Assembly (NCBI GenBank): GCA_023138875.1
Contig: JAGLOO010000006.1
Location: 62,001-126,000, forward strand
Length of the DNA stretch: 64,000 nt
Direction: 5' to 3'
Source: Bacteroidales bacterium
GTDB taxonomy: Bacteria; Bacteroidota; Bacteroidia; Bacteroidales; GCA-2748055
Below are positions 44,345 to 54,399 of the stretch, one piece after another. Numbering within the stretch: position 1 is the stretch's first letter; each line of letters opens with the position of its first letter. Below the pieces are notes generated by a model, which ran no database searches, was not told the DNA's origin, and was given only the letters and a program-made list of their open reading frames with translations. The translations under genes were made by a program, and so were the position numbers.

Positions 44345-45598
44345 ATGAAAGCAACAATAATCAAAAGAATTTCTATCCTGTTTTTATTTACAACGGGATT
44401 TGGCTTGACTTCGTTTGCACAATGTGTGTCTGAAGAAAATGTCTACTCTTTTATTTACAATGGTAAGAACTATGAGGTAATCAAGGAAACAATGACGTGG
44501 GCCGAAGCAGCTTCCTGTGCGGTTGAACGAGGGGGATATCTTACAGAGATAGATTCACAAGCAGAACAGGATACCATTTACGGTGCAATCATTCATGGAG
44601 CTGAGGTCTCAGCGGATTATACAACTGTAGTGGATGGTGGTGGTATAGCCTATATCTGGATTGGTGCAAGCGATCAAGATACCGAGGGCACCTGGCTTTG
44701 GGATGGTGACGGAGACAGCATTGGAATTAATTTCTGGAACGGTCAGGGGGCTGCCGGACTCAACAATGGTACCCCGGTTGACGAACTGTACAATAATTGG
44801 GGAGGCTCTTCATCAGGAAGTCCAAATGAACCTGATGATTTTAACGAAGGACAGGATTGTGCTGCAATTGGTCTGGCAAAGTGGCCAGCTGAAGCCCCTT
44901 TTACCCTGGGTATTGCTTCAGAGTGGAACGATATTAGTTCAACCAACAGTTTATATTACATTATTGAATTCGACTGTAAAGAAACTTCGAGTACCATCAC
45001 TGAATCAAGCTGTAACAGTTATATTTCTCCCAGCGGTAAAACCTGGACCAGTTCGGATACTTACCTTGATACTATACTGAATGCAGCCGGATGTGATTCG
45101 GTGATAACCATTAACCTTACAATAATAACCATTGATACCACGGTTAATCTGGATGGAATTACGTTAACCGCAAATGCTTCGGGAGTTGAATACCAGTGGC
45201 TCGATTGTGATCAGGCATATTCAATCATAGAAGGGGAATCGAATCAATCTTTTACTGCTTCTTTCAATGGCAATTACGCAGTAGAGATTACAGAGGGTTC
45301 TTGTGTCGATACTTCGGCATGCTATGCTGCGACACCCGTAATGGTTAATGAACAACCCTTTGAAGATGAGATAATAGTTCATCAGGGTACAAACAGAGAT
45401 ATTTTCCATATTGACCTTGGAGATATACATCAGGAAATATTCATTAAAATCGCTGATATAAATGGCAGGGTAGTTGCAAGCAAAACCTTTACCCAAAGCC
45501 AATTATTGAATATTGAAATAGATACTCCACCAGGGATATATTTCTTAACAGTCACTTCTGAAAAGCAACAGGCTGTTATCAAGATCATAAAGAACTAA
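44345..45598 (+). CDS. C-type-lectin-like T9SS-exported protein
   Basis: About 417 residues from the ATG at 44345, the first start with a signal peptide (cleavage near TSFAQC). Residues ~40-210 form a C-type-lectin domain: WAEAASCAVERGGYLTEI, WIGASDQDTEGTWLW, then the glycan-contact type EPDDFNEGQDCAAIG and EWNDISS, with the final strand YYIIEFDC. A middle repeat (CNSYISPSGKTWTSS ... CDSVITINLTI) is a Bacteroidota gliding-type adhesin module. The C-terminal 80 residues (ADINGRVVASKTF, GIYFLTVTS) are a T9SS sorting domain. Likely a surface glycan- or protein-binding protein. Confidence 0.88.
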   Translation: MKATIIKRISILFLFTTGFGLTSFAQCVSEENVYSFIYNGKNYEVIKETMTWAEAASCAVERGGYLTEIDSQAEQDTIYGAIIHGAEVSADYTTVVDGGGIAYIWIGASDQDTEGTWLWDGDGDSIGINFWNGQGAAGLNNGTPVDELYNNWGGSSSGSPNEPDDFNEGQDCAAIGLAKWPAEAPFTLGIASEWNDISSTNSLYYIIEFDCKETSSTITESSCNSYISPSGKTWTSSDTYLDTILNAAGCDSVITINLTIITIDTTVNLDGITLTANASGVEYQWLDCDQAYSIIEGESNQSFTASFNGNYAVEITEGSCVDTSACYAATPVMVNEQPFEDEIIVHQGTNRDIFHIDLGDIHQEIFIKIADINGRVVASKTFTQSQLLNIEIDTPPGIYFLTVTSEKQQAVIKIIKN

Positions 45599-45604
45599 CA
45601 TCAG

Positions 45605-47974
45605 CTACTCATATCGCAGGCTGTCAACCGGATTTGATCTTGCGGTCCTGAATGCCTGATAGGTAACTGTTATCAGGGAAAGAAACGCCGACAGTAAAAA
45701 AACCAATACAAAAACTGAGAGCTTCAAATCCACGCTGTAGCTGAATATCTGAAATATTTTCTTCAGGATCAGGTAAGCTACAGGTATGGCAATCAAATTC
45801 GAAAGCAACACCAGTTTCATGAATTCTGATAGCAGAAGTTTCATAATGATGCCTGAATGTGCTCCCATGGCCTTCCTAATGCCTACTTCCTTGGTTCTCC
45901 GGTTGTTGTTGAAAATGGAAAGCCCGATCAAACCCATGGTTGCAATAAAGATAGCCAGTATGGAGAATATTTTGAAAACAAGCTTGATCCCATCTGTATT
46001 TTCAAGGGCTTCATACTCGAATTCACTTACGAAATCATAATCAAATGCATATCCAGGGTTGTATTTCCGGAACACATCTCCTATGGTTACCATCTGTTCC
46101 GGTGCTATACCAGGCCGGACCCTTACAAAAATAAATTCCCGTACATCCTCATACATGTAAATGAGCGCTTCGTTACTCAATACCTTCAGGCTGAATGGGA
46201 AAAAGTTGAAATTCTCAGTAACTCCCAGGATCCGTAAATCCCTGTCCCAAAGGAAAAAAGATCTGCCCACAGGGTCTTCCCAACCCATCATGTCAACCAG
46301 GCCCTGGTTTACCACAACATATTCATAATTCAGGGAATCCCTCTCCTCACTGAAGTATTCGCCTTCAAGCAATCCGATTTCAAAGGTGGAGAGAAAATCG
46401 GTATCAGTCACCAATATCCTGGCAATTTTATTATGTTCTCCTTCCCGTTCTCCCCAAACGATCTCTCCAAAATCTAACTTCACAGGTACCTCAGAACCCG
46501 AAGTTACCCCTTCCACAAAGTGTAGTTCAGCCAGATCCTTCTTAATGATGGAAAATTGATCCCAAACAAGGCCTTTCGTAGGTATATATACCACATCTTC
46601 CCTGTTGAAACCCAGATCTGCCTCCTTCAGGTAGGCGAACTGTCTGATCGAAAATACGGAAACGATGATGAAAATCACAGAAAACGTGAACTGCACCACG
46701 ATCAGGACTTTTCTTGATCTGCTGCCTCTATGGTAATTATTCATAGACTTTCCTGACAGAAATGCCAGGGGTTTGAACCTGGCAATCTTAACAGCCGGAT
46801 ATAATCCTGCAAAAAGGCCAGTAATAATGAATATCAGGCTGATCGGCAACCAGAATGAAGCCCCTGAAAAATTGGCTTCCAGGTTGATCCCGAATGCCCT
46901 GGCTGTCGCTGGTACCATGTGTTCTGCAACAAAAAGCCCCAGGTAAAATGAGAATAATAAGAGCAAGTACGATTCTCCCATGAACTGAATGATCAACTGC
47001 TTTTTACTGGCTCCTGCACTTTTCCTGACGGCGATCTCCTTCAGACGTTTTGATGAAGATGCTGTGGTCAGGTTGATAAAATTGATGCTTGCAATGGAGA
47101 GGATCACCAGCGACATGATCAGGTTCATGTAAAAGCCGATGATGCCCTGGCTCTCCCCATGAAGGTACAAACGTTCAAAGGAATCCAGGAAATAATAGCT
47201 CTCAAGGTCGGTCTCAAAATTAGCATCCACATGTTCATTAATAGCGCTGTTTAATGCTTCCAGGTTGAGTGTCGGCAGGAGTTTAAAGTGGTTGTAATAC
47301 ATGGTTCCCCCATACTCCTCCAGAGGGTAACCCTGCTCCTCCATGATATTAAATCCCATAAGGGCCTGGAACCGGATGGATGATTCTTCGGGAGGATCTT
47401 CCACTACTCCGGCTACTATAAAAAAACCTCCTTCACCGATCCTGACCGTACGATCCATTGGATCTTGCTCACCAAACAATTTTGTTGCCAGGCTTCGTGT
47501 GAGCACCAGGTGATCGCGTGAAGAGAAGATTACATCGATGTTTCCCTGCAGCAGCTTGAAAGAAAAAAAACTGAAAAAACTGCTATCAACAGCCAGCACC
47601 TCATTTTCTGTATAATATTTCATGGGTACATCATCCCCTTCCTCACCGGTCGGTACTCCCAGTTCAAATTCCTGAGGCTGACTCACCCGGCAGCTGCTTT
47701 GAATCTGTGAAAAATTTTCTGTCAGGGCAGCGGCGTAAATGCCGCCAGTCCGGTTGGAGGTATATTCGGAGCCGTTCATGGTGATCCTTACATTCAACAG
47801 GTACATCTGTTCAATGTCGTCATGGAATTTGTCAAAACTGAGATCAAACCTCACCCAACTCCAGAAAGTGAGGAATATGCCAAAACCAATAGCCATTCCA
47901 ACCAAGTTGATCAGGGTGATCATCTTATTTCTCCAGAGGTTGCGGAGAGCAATAACAATATAGTTGCGAATCAT
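45605..47974 (-). CDS. MacB/FtsX-like ABC transporter permease
   Basis: About 789 residues from the ATG at 47974 (MIRNYIVIALRNLWRNKMI, the standard start of this family; the frame is open further upstream, but that part looks spurious). One N-terminal membrane segment, a large periplasmic MacB-PCD domain (to ~285), three membrane segments with the FtsX signature, a second PCD-like region, and a final FtsX half with GIRKAMGAHSGIIMKLLLSEF. No ATPase lies beside it. Divergent from the sigma-54 regulator pair, a layout typical of Bacteroidota cell-envelope stress systems. Cargo unknown. Confidence 0.9.
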   Translation of the reverse strand: MIRNYIVIALRNLWRNKMITLINLVGMAIGFGIFLTFWSWVRFDLSFDKFHDDIEQMYLLNVRITMNGSEYTSNRTGGIYAAALTENFSQIQSSCRVSQPQEFELGVPTGEEGDDVPMKYYTENEVLAVDSSFFSFFSFKLLQGNIDVIFSSRDHLVLTRSLATKLFGEQDPMDRTVRIGEGGFFIVAGVVEDPPEESSIRFQALMGFNIMEEQGYPLEEYGGTMYYNHFKLLPTLNLEALNSAINEHVDANFETDLESYYFLDSFERLYLHGESQGIIGFYMNLIMSLVILSIASINFINLTTASSSKRLKEIAVRKSAGASKKQLIIQFMGESYLLLLFSFYLGLFVAEHMVPATARAFGINLEANFSGASFWLPISLIFIITGLFAGLYPAVKIARFKPLAFLSGKSMNNYHRGSRSRKVLIVVQFTFSVIFIIVSVFSIRQFAYLKEADLGFNREDVVYIPTKGLVWDQFSIIKKDLAELHFVEGVTSGSEVPVKLDFGEIVWGEREGEHNKIARILVTDTDFLSTFEIGLLEGEYFSEERDSLNYEYVVVNQGLVDMMGWEDPVGRSFFLWDRDLRILGVTENFNFFPFSLKVLSNEALIYMYEDVREFIFVRVRPGIAPEQMVTIGDVFRKYNPGYAFDYDFVSEFEYEALENTDGIKLVFKIFSILAIFIATMGLIGLSIFNNNRRTKEVGIRKAMGAHSGIIMKLLLSEFMKLVLLSNLIAIPVAYLILKKIFQIFSYSVDLKLSVFVLVFLLSAFLSLITVTYQAFRTARSNPVDSLRYE

Positions 47975-48127
47975 AACTGGTGTAATGACAATTTCGTGCC
48001 ATAATATATATGTAACTGATTTACTAGTGTATAGCAACAAGTGACTATGAAAGAAGTGTTGGATTTTCCAACACCCTGTGTACATTATATCCACAATAAC
48101 GTAAATTTATACCACAGACTAAAACTG

Positions 48128-49501
48128 ATGGCACGAAAAGAGGGTACTGTATTGATCGTTGATGACAATGATGATCTGCTCATCGCTTTGAGACTATTTC
48201 TGTCCCGCCATTTTGAGCAAATTGACACCCTCAGGAACCCAAACCTGATCCTTTCCACCCTGGAAAAAAGACCATATGATATCATCCTGCTGGATATGAA
48301 CTTCCGGGCAGGCATCGCTTCGGGAAATGAGGGTATTTTCTGGCTGAACAAAATTCTGGAGATGGATCCGGTTGCCACTGTGGTATTCATTACAGCTTTT
48401 GGTGATGTGGAACTGGCTGTAAAATCCATGAAGGAAGGTGCGTCCGATTTCATTATGAAGTCGTGGGATGAACAGAAGATCCTTTCCACAATCCTATCAG
48501 CCTATGAACTAAGAAAGAGCAGGCTTGAAGTATCCCTGCTGAAAAAGAAGCAAGCCCACTTATCCAGGGAGATCGAAAAAGACTTTTCAGTCTGTTATTG
48601 CCAGTCAGCCGCCATGAAAGAGCTCGATGAACTGGTTAAAAAAATAGCCTCCACCGATGCAAGTGTGCTGATACTGGGTGAGAACGGAACCGGGAAGGAG
48701 GTGGTGGCCAGGGAAATTCACAGGCTCTCAAACAGGCGCAGGGAAATTTTCGTCAAGGTTGACCTTGGGGCCCTGCCTGAAACACTCTTTGAAAGTGAAC
48801 TCTTCGGTCACAGGAAAGGAGCCTTCACAGATGCAAAGGAGGACCGCGACGGGCGGTTTATTATTGCTTCGGGAGGCACCCTGTTTCTTGATGAGATCGG
48901 CAACCTGCCACTATCCCTTCAAAGCAAATTGTTATCTTCCATACAGAACCGGGAGGTATATCCGGTGGGATCCTCCAAACCTACCCGGACAGATGTCCGT
49001 ATCGTATCGGCCACCAACATGCCGTTGCAGGAAATGTTAAGCCAGAAAACCTTCCGCGAGGATCTCTATTATCGCGTCAATGCTATCCAAATAGAGATCC
49101 CTCCCTTAAGGAACAGGAGAGAGGACATTCCGTTGCTCACAGAGTTCTTCCTGAGAAAATACAGCACCCATTATCATAAAACGGGCCTGAAGCTGAATGA
49201 AAAAGCGCTGGCCAGGCTGATGGACCATAGCTGGCCCGGAAATATCAGAGAATTTGAGCACACCATCGAAAAGGCCGTGATCCTCTCCGACCGGGGGATG
49301 ATCACCACCGACCACCTCTTTCCCCGGTTTTCAGCATCCCAGGCACACCCCATCCCGGATACACTAAACCTGGAGGAGAATGAGAGGCTCATCATTGAAA
49401 GGGCCCTTAAAACCGAACAGGGCAATGTGAGTTCAGCTGCAAAAAAATTGGGAATCAACCGTTCCACACTCTATATGAAAATGAAGAAATATGGTATTTA
49501 G
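48128..49501 (+). CDS. Sigma-54-dependent NtrC-type response regulator
   Basis: 457 residues from the ATG at 48128; the frame is open to a GTG at 48041, but relatives start at MARKEGTVLIVDDNDD. Receiver domain with phospho-acceptor Asp56 (ILLDMNF); AAA+ domain with Walker A GENGTGKE, the sigma-54 contact loop GAFTDA (the usual GAFTGA with Asp at the fifth position) and Walker B TLFLDEIGNL; a C-terminal Fis helix-turn-helix (SSAAKKLGINRSTLYMKMK). It overlaps the kinase gene by 11 bp. It probably activates the divergent permease and its own operon. Confidence 0.93.
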   Translation: MARKEGTVLIVDDNDDLLIALRLFLSRHFEQIDTLRNPNLILSTLEKRPYDIILLDMNFRAGIASGNEGIFWLNKILEMDPVATVVFITAFGDVELAVKSMKEGASDFIMKSWDEQKILSTILSAYELRKSRLEVSLLKKKQAHLSREIEKDFSVCYCQSAAMKELDELVKKIASTDASVLILGENGTGKEVVAREIHRLSNRRREIFVKVDLGALPETLFESELFGHRKGAFTDAKEDRDGRFIIASGGTLFLDEIGNLPLSLQSKLLSSIQNREVYPVGSSKPTRTDVRIVSATNMPLQEMLSQKTFREDLYYRVNAIQIEIPPLRNRREDIPLLTEFFLRKYSTHYHKTGLKLNEKALARLMDHSWPGNIREFEHTIEKAVILSDRGMITTDHLFPRFSASQAHPIPDTLNLEENERLIIERALKTEQGNVSSAAKKLGINRSTLYMKMKKYGI

Positions 49502-50849
49502 CAGGTTCATCTGGACCATTCTGGCATTCATTGCAACCATCGCTCTCACTTCGGTGGGAATCGGTATCTATCTGCAAAAACCCGATTACCCGGTAACCGC
49601 CTCCCTGTTGATGGTGCTCCTGGTGGTTGAAACCCTGTCTCTCTTCTATTACCTTACCAGGATAAGAAGGGACCTGTTGAAACTGGTCAATGCCCTGCGC
49701 CATGAAGATCCGACCCTGCAATTTACCAGGGAGGGAGGTGATCCCTATTTCAGCGCGATTCACAGGGGATTTAATGAGATTATCAGGGACTTCAGGCTTG
49801 TCAGGCTGGATAAGGAGGCTGAACACCAATTCTTTGAAGCCACAGTAGACCATATCCAGTTCGGGATCATTGCCTTCAATGGACAGGGTGAAGTGGAATT
49901 GGTCAATGATTCTTTCCGGGAACTTTTCCAGATGGAACGTATCACTCACCTGGATTCCCTTTCTGAGGTTTCAGCAGAACTGCCGGATATGATCAGGCAA
50001 CTATCCCACCGGAAAGAGTCACTGAAAAGGGTTCAGATAGAAGGGAGCCAGCACCACCTTATATTTCTTGCCTCTAAGTTCAAACTAAGGAACCAGGAGA
50101 TCACCCTCATTTCTGTTCGGGATATCAGCAGGGAAATTGACCGCAATGAACTGGAAGCCTGGCAAAAGCTCATGCGTGTCCTGAGGCATGAGATCCTCAA
50201 CTCCATCAGTCCCATCAAACTTATGGCAGGCAACCTGTCGGGGATACTTCAACCGGGAGGTAAAATGATCTCCCTGGCTAAATTGACCGAAAGCGAAATT
50301 GAAGATATAAAGACAGGTCTTGATACGATTCACAGAAGAGCAACCGGACTGTCCGAATTTCTGGATGCATATTCAAACCTGTACAGGGTACCTGAACTTC
50401 AGCTTAGAGATGTTGCAGTGGTTGAGCTGCTCAATCGCGTCGCTTTGCTTTTCAGGGATCAGTTCAGCAAAGAAAAGATCATCCTCAGCATAGATTGCTC
50501 AGATTCCGGGCTGAGTGCAGAAATGGACGAAAGAATGATTGAACAGGTGCTCATAAACCTGGTGAAAAATGCGGTGGAGGCGGTGCGAACTGAAAAAAAC
50601 AGATCCATCATCCTTTCAGGAAAAAAGAGTAACAGCCACCTGATCATCGCAGTCAGGGATAACGGAACAGGTATCCCGGAAGATCAGCTCGAAAGTATAT
50701 TCATTCCTTTCTACACGACGGGTGACAGCAGCAGTGGGATCGGTTTGAGTTTTTCACAGCACGTAATGCGCTTGCATTCCGGACATATCATTGTACTTTC
50801 CAGACCCGGAACGGGAAGTGAATTTCAATTGGTTTTCAAAACCACATAA
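49491..50849 (+). CDS. NtrY-type sensor histidine kinase
   Basis: 452 residues with two membrane segments near the N-terminus (about residues 7-27 and 36-56) and no sizeable periplasmic domain between them. A HAMP-like region and a PAS-type domain (FFEATVDHIQFGIIAFNGQGEVELVN) lead to the H-box LRHEILNSISPI with His233. The ATPase has the N-box QVLINLVKNAVEA, G1 DNGTGIP and G2 SSGIGLSF. With so little outside the membrane it probably senses a cytoplasmic or membrane signal. Translationally coupled to the regulator; metA follows after 12 bp. Confidence 0.92.
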   Translation: MVFSRFIWTILAFIATIALTSVGIGIYLQKPDYPVTASLLMVLLVVETLSLFYYLTRIRRDLLKLVNALRHEDPTLQFTREGGDPYFSAIHRGFNEIIRDFRLVRLDKEAEHQFFEATVDHIQFGIIAFNGQGEVELVNDSFRELFQMERITHLDSLSEVSAELPDMIRQLSHRKESLKRVQIEGSQHHLIFLASKFKLRNQEITLISVRDISREIDRNELEAWQKLMRVLRHEILNSISPIKLMAGNLSGILQPGGKMISLAKLTESEIEDIKTGLDTIHRRATGLSEFLDAYSNLYRVPELQLRDVAVVELLNRVALLFRDQFSKEKIILSIDCSDSGLSAEMDERMIEQVLINLVKNAVEAVRTEKNRSIILSGKKSNSHLIIAVRDNGTGIPEDQLESIFIPFYTTGDSSSGIGLSFSQHVMRLHSGHIIVLSRPGTGSEFQLVFKTT

Positions 50850-50861
50850 ATATCTTGCAGT

Positions 50862-51770
50862 ATGCCCATTAATGTACCATCCGATCTGCCGGCCATCCAG
50901 GAATTAAAGAAGGAGAATATCTTCATTATGGAGGAAAGCCGGGCCATTCACCAGGACATCAGGCCACTTCGTGTTGCGCTGTTGAACCTGATGCCGGTAA
51001 AAATGGTCACAGAAACTGACCTGCTGAGATCACTAGCAAATACCCCCCTTCAGGTGGAATTGGACCTTCTCTATATGGACGAACATGAGTCGAAGAATAC
51101 ACCCCGGAAACACATGGAGGTATTTTATAAGACTTTCGATCAGATCAAAGATCAACGGTATGACGGACTGATCATCACAGGGGCACCCGTAGAACTGATG
51201 GATTTTGAAGAGGTCGATTATTGGAATGGTTTATGCGAGATCCTGGAGTGGAGCAAAACGCATGTCAGCAATACCATGCATATCTGCTGGGGTGCCCAGG
51301 CTGGACTTTACTACCACTACGGAATTGAAAAATTTCCACTTCAAAAGAAAGCGTTTGGAATTTTTGACCATGTGATCACTGACAGAAAGCATCAGCTGAT
51401 AAGAGGTTTTGATGATGTTTTTCCTGCACCCCATTCAAGGTATACAGAGAACAGACTGGAAGATCTGAAAAGCCACCCGGATCTCATAGTGCTTGCCTAT
51501 TCACCAGAGGTAGGGTCAAATATTGTTCTTTCAAAAGACAACCGCCAGATCTTCATTGCGGGTCACCTGGAATACAATCCCCTTACACTGAAAAATGAAT
51601 ATGACCGTGACCGTGCAAAGGGACTTGATACAGATATTCCAGAAAACTATTTTCCTGAAAATGATCCTTATGAAGAACCGGTTATTCGCTGGAGAGCCCA
51701 TGCCAGCCTGCTCTTTTCAAACTGGCTCAATTACTACGTTTACCAGGTAACTCCATTCGACTGGAAATAG
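50862..51770 (+). CDS. metA: Homoserine O-acetyltransferase (MetA family, acetyl-CoA type)
   Basis: 302 residues, normal for MetA. Acylates L-homoserine for methionine synthesis. Catalytic Cys142 lies in HICWGAQA; the histidine/glutamate partners are in AGHLEY and EYNPL. Residue 111 is glutamate (GAPVELMDF). Published work on Bacillus MetA shows Glu111 directs use of acetyl-CoA, whereas Gly111 (as in E. coli) gives succinyl-CoA use; an acetyltransferase is therefore predicted. It follows the kinase gene by 12 bp, but a shared regulon is uncertain. Confidence 0.93.
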   Translation: MPINVPSDLPAIQELKKENIFIMEESRAIHQDIRPLRVALLNLMPVKMVTETDLLRSLANTPLQVELDLLYMDEHESKNTPRKHMEVFYKTFDQIKDQRYDGLIITGAPVELMDFEEVDYWNGLCEILEWSKTHVSNTMHICWGAQAGLYYHYGIEKFPLQKKAFGIFDHVITDRKHQLIRGFDDVFPAPHSRYTENRLEDLKSHPDLIVLAYSPEVGSNIVLSKDNRQIFIAGHLEYNPLTLKNEYDRDRAKGLDTDIPENYFPENDPYEEPVIRWRAHASLLFSNWLNYYVYQVTPFDWK

Positions 51771-51780
51771 CCATCAGGGA

Positions 51781-52740
51781 TCAAACATCCACATCCAGGT
51801 TCGTCAATCCACATTTCCGGGCCTCGGTCACAACCTCCCGGTAGGTATCCCTGGAAACAGAGCCGTCAATCTCAGGGAAGAGATGCGCCCGGTATGCGGG
51901 CCGGTACTGGTTCATAATGTTCACAAAGGTATCTGCCGGAAGATGACCTGCGATCCATTGCATGGCTTCAATGGATCCGCTTACATTACCGGGCATCACC
52001 AGGTGCCTGATCATCAATCCGCGGTAAATGACCCCGTTCCTTTCCGGAAAGGCCACTCCAACTTGCCGGTTCATCTCCTGCAAAGCCAAACATGTCACCT
52101 CCGGGTAATCCGATGCATCATTGGAATAGGCTGCTGCATGTTGAGCATCCATATACTTAAAGTCGGCGAGGTAAATATCCACAATCCCATCAAGAAGCTT
52201 CAGTATCCTGGTACGTTCCCATCCACTGGTGTTATAAACCAGGGGTAATCTTAATCCCCGGGATGCGGCCTGATCCAGGGCTAAAACCGCATGCGGGGAA
52301 AAATGGGTGGGTGTGACCACGTTTATATTCTGGCACCCCTGCTCCTGCAATTGCAGCATCATTGCTGCCAGGTCCGGAATCTCACAATCTGTTCCAGCCC
52401 CTTTGTGACTTATATCCCAGTTCTGACAGAAAACACAGCCCAGGTTGCAGTGGGAAAGGAAGATGGTGCCGGATCCACCCATTCCCACAAGCGGCCTCTC
52501 TTCCCCAAAATGGGCATGAAATGAGGCTACTTTAAGTTTCGACGCGGCTTTACAGAATCCTGTTTCACCGGTCAAACGGTTCACTCCACACTCCCGCGGA
52601 CAGAGCCTGCATTCCTTCAGCATCTCCCACAAAGCCTCTCCCCTTTTTCTGAGTTCTCCGCTGCGGTGCAGTTTAATATAACCTGGCCTATTGGGAATTC
52701 CATTCATTTCCTTGAAAATATCCTCTATCTTACGTACCAA
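51781..52740 (-). CDS. Radical SAM protein, PflA-like
   Basis: 319 residues from a TTG start at 52740. The SAM-binding [4Fe-4S] motif is Cys98-x3-Cys102-x2-Cys105 in SHCNLGCVFCQNW. Four further cysteines near the N-terminus (Cys44, Cys47, Cys51, Cys63; CRLCPREC and TGFCKA) suggest a second cluster, as in PflA-related activases (MJ0808-like). Conserved VVTPTHFSP and GIVDIYLADFKY follow. The reaction is unknown. Its 5' part is duplicated at 54400-54705 beyond the DUF3800 gene. Confidence 0.9.
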   Translation of the reverse strand: MVRKIEDIFKEMNGIPNRPGYIKLHRSGELRKRGEALWEMLKECRLCPRECGVNRLTGETGFCKAASKLKVASFHAHFGEERPLVGMGGSGTIFLSHCNLGCVFCQNWDISHKGAGTDCEIPDLAAMMLQLQEQGCQNINVVTPTHFSPHAVLALDQAASRGLRLPLVYNTSGWERTRILKLLDGIVDIYLADFKYMDAQHAAAYSNDASDYPEVTCLALQEMNRQVGVAFPERNGVIYRGLMIRHLVMPGNVSGSIEAMQWIAGHLPADTFVNIMNQYRPAYRAHLFPEIDGSVSRDTYREVVTEARKCGLTNLDVDV

Positions 52741-52799
52741 AATACGGAATTTAGATTATACCTTTAGGAACGTATGGTCATTAAAGTAAATTATTAACT

Positions 52800-53040
52800 A
52801 CTCCCCTCCATGCTGAGTTTAGTCCCTCGGCCATTGAAGATATCAGTAAATATTGTACTTGAAAATGACGACCTTGATCAGTATTGACAATCTCAAGCTC
52901 CCCATGCATCCTTATAGCTGATATCAGGGTTCTTTACACCATTCGGCTGTCATGATATTCGAGAGTGACCAACCGACAATGTAGCGGTTGTAAAGGTCTA
53001 TTACCAGAACTGCGAAAACGCATACGCAACTAGATCAGGA
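52800..53040 (-). mobile_element. IS3-family transposase remnant
   Basis: The minus strand encodes VFAVLVIDLYNRYIVGWSLS and, further on, LEIVNTDQGRHFQVQYL with SMAEGLNSAW, the order of the DDE integrase core of IS3-type transposases (conserved Asp in IDLYNR and in NTDQG). Frames are broken, no start or inverted repeat can be seen, and the flanking bases to 53207 are non-coding and decayed. It lies inside the segmental duplication. Confidence 0.7.
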
Positions 53041-53207
53041 CTGGATCAGCCAAATTACAGTATGGCCGGTTAAGAACCCAGACGCAAAGAATCATCTTTA
53101 AAGACAATTCGCATTTTTTCCCATGACGGTTACTCGCAATCCCTTATCAATAATTGGCTTGATTAATGATTTCTTCCCGAAAGGATAGAATCAATAACAC
53201 TTTCAAG

Positions 53208-54107
53208 TTATCGATGATTTGAACAGATATGACACGTACAGATGTCCTCACTGAAATGCCTAATGCCTACTACATTTCGTCCTCTGCGATCTGCTCTTCT
53301 GTAGATTTCATTAAACAATTCGTCCTCACCCTTTTCCAAGTATTTCCTAATTGCATAAACGCAAACATCAGTAAGCTGGATCATGGAGGTAAGCTCAGAA
53401 TTGACAAACAATGGAGTTTCAATAATATATTCGATTTGTGTCCATAAAGTTCCAACTCTGTGGAATCTCTTCATCAATTCTGTATGCTTTTTTTCAATAG
53501 TTTGATTATTGTCATGAATCAATAATCCATGATACTTTTGATCACAATCGTCAGATGAATTAAGTCTATTCAGATAATGCTCGAATCTGGAAACAACTTG
53601 TTCGAAAGCCTGTTCATCAATAGTCTGAGGTGCCAAACTAGGATCAAAGTAAACCTTATCAATACATTCAGCAAATAATCGGGCAAATCCCCAAGCACCA
53701 ATTTTCCTCGCAACATCTTTTATAAATGCTTTGCGTTCATCAAATGTTAAATGAATGTATGGTTCAGTTTTTGTGTAGTTTTTTTGAGTTTGCTTAAGCT
53801 TTTTGGAATTACCAGCTCTTCGTAATTTCAAAATCATTTCACGCCTGTGTCTCGACACTGCCACAGTTCTTTCGGTGTAAGAAAGTGCATCAAAGTTAGG
53901 TATGGCTCTTTGTTCTCGATAGTCCCGATTTATCCATGCAGTGTGAATTTCAGCATCTTGAAGATTATATCTTCTTTTTATCCGATTAATATCTCTTTCA
54001 CATGTATTCCACTTCCAAATTGGAATTGATAAACCAGCTAATACGAAATGTGAAGAATTGTCGTTTGTTGATGAAGTACCAGACTCATCAATGTAACATA
54101 GATACAT
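53208..54107 (-). CDS. DUF3800 domain protein
   Basis: 299 residues. YIDESGTS at residues 5-12 and the acidic/His pattern of the remainder identify DUF3800, an RNase-H-like family of unknown activity often found in mobile and defence regions. The C-terminus ends in a Cys-His cluster (ICTCHICSNHR). The gene is AT-rich and lies between an IS3 remnant and a broken copy of the neighbouring radical SAM gene, so it was probably brought in by the duplication/insertion event. The ~290 bp upstream (54108-54399) contains nothing I can identify. Confidence 0.85.
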   Translation of the reverse strand: MYLCYIDESGTSSTNDNSSHFVLAGLSIPIWKWNTCERDINRIKRRYNLQDAEIHTAWINRDYREQRAIPNFDALSYTERTVAVSRHRREMILKLRRAGNSKKLKQTQKNYTKTEPYIHLTFDERKAFIKDVARKIGAWGFARLFAECIDKVYFDPSLAPQTIDEQAFEQVVSRFEHYLNRLNSSDDCDQKYHGLLIHDNNQTIEKKHTELMKRFHRVGTLWTQIEYIIETPLFVNSELTSMIQLTDVCVYAIRKYLEKGEDELFNEIYRRADRRGRNVVGIRHFSEDICTCHICSNHR

Positions 54108-54399
54108 ATAAATAAAAAAAGCGACTGGCGATAAGGAATTTTCCCCTCATTGAGACGCTAAAGCGACTCGTACCAGACGCGGTTCAAATTTAAAGATAAT
54201 AATTTAATTTGACGTATGAAAGAAAAAATTAATTAATTGCCTCTGAACTAATAAATTATGCGCAAAAAATGTGCCAAAACAGATTCTACCCAATAAAATA
54301 CAGGAGTGAGAATAATAAATTCTCATTAATTAATAATAGTCGGAAGACGCCAGGCTAGCATAGATTGTGATTATTTAAGGATAGAATCGTTTCACTATT

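Noticed and set aside
47985-48001. Sigma-54 -24/-12 promoter (TGGCACG...) upstream of the permease
   Set aside because: The -24 half fits, but the -12 half has two mismatches and would place transcription start almost on the ATG at 47974, with no leader. Reported only as a chance match.
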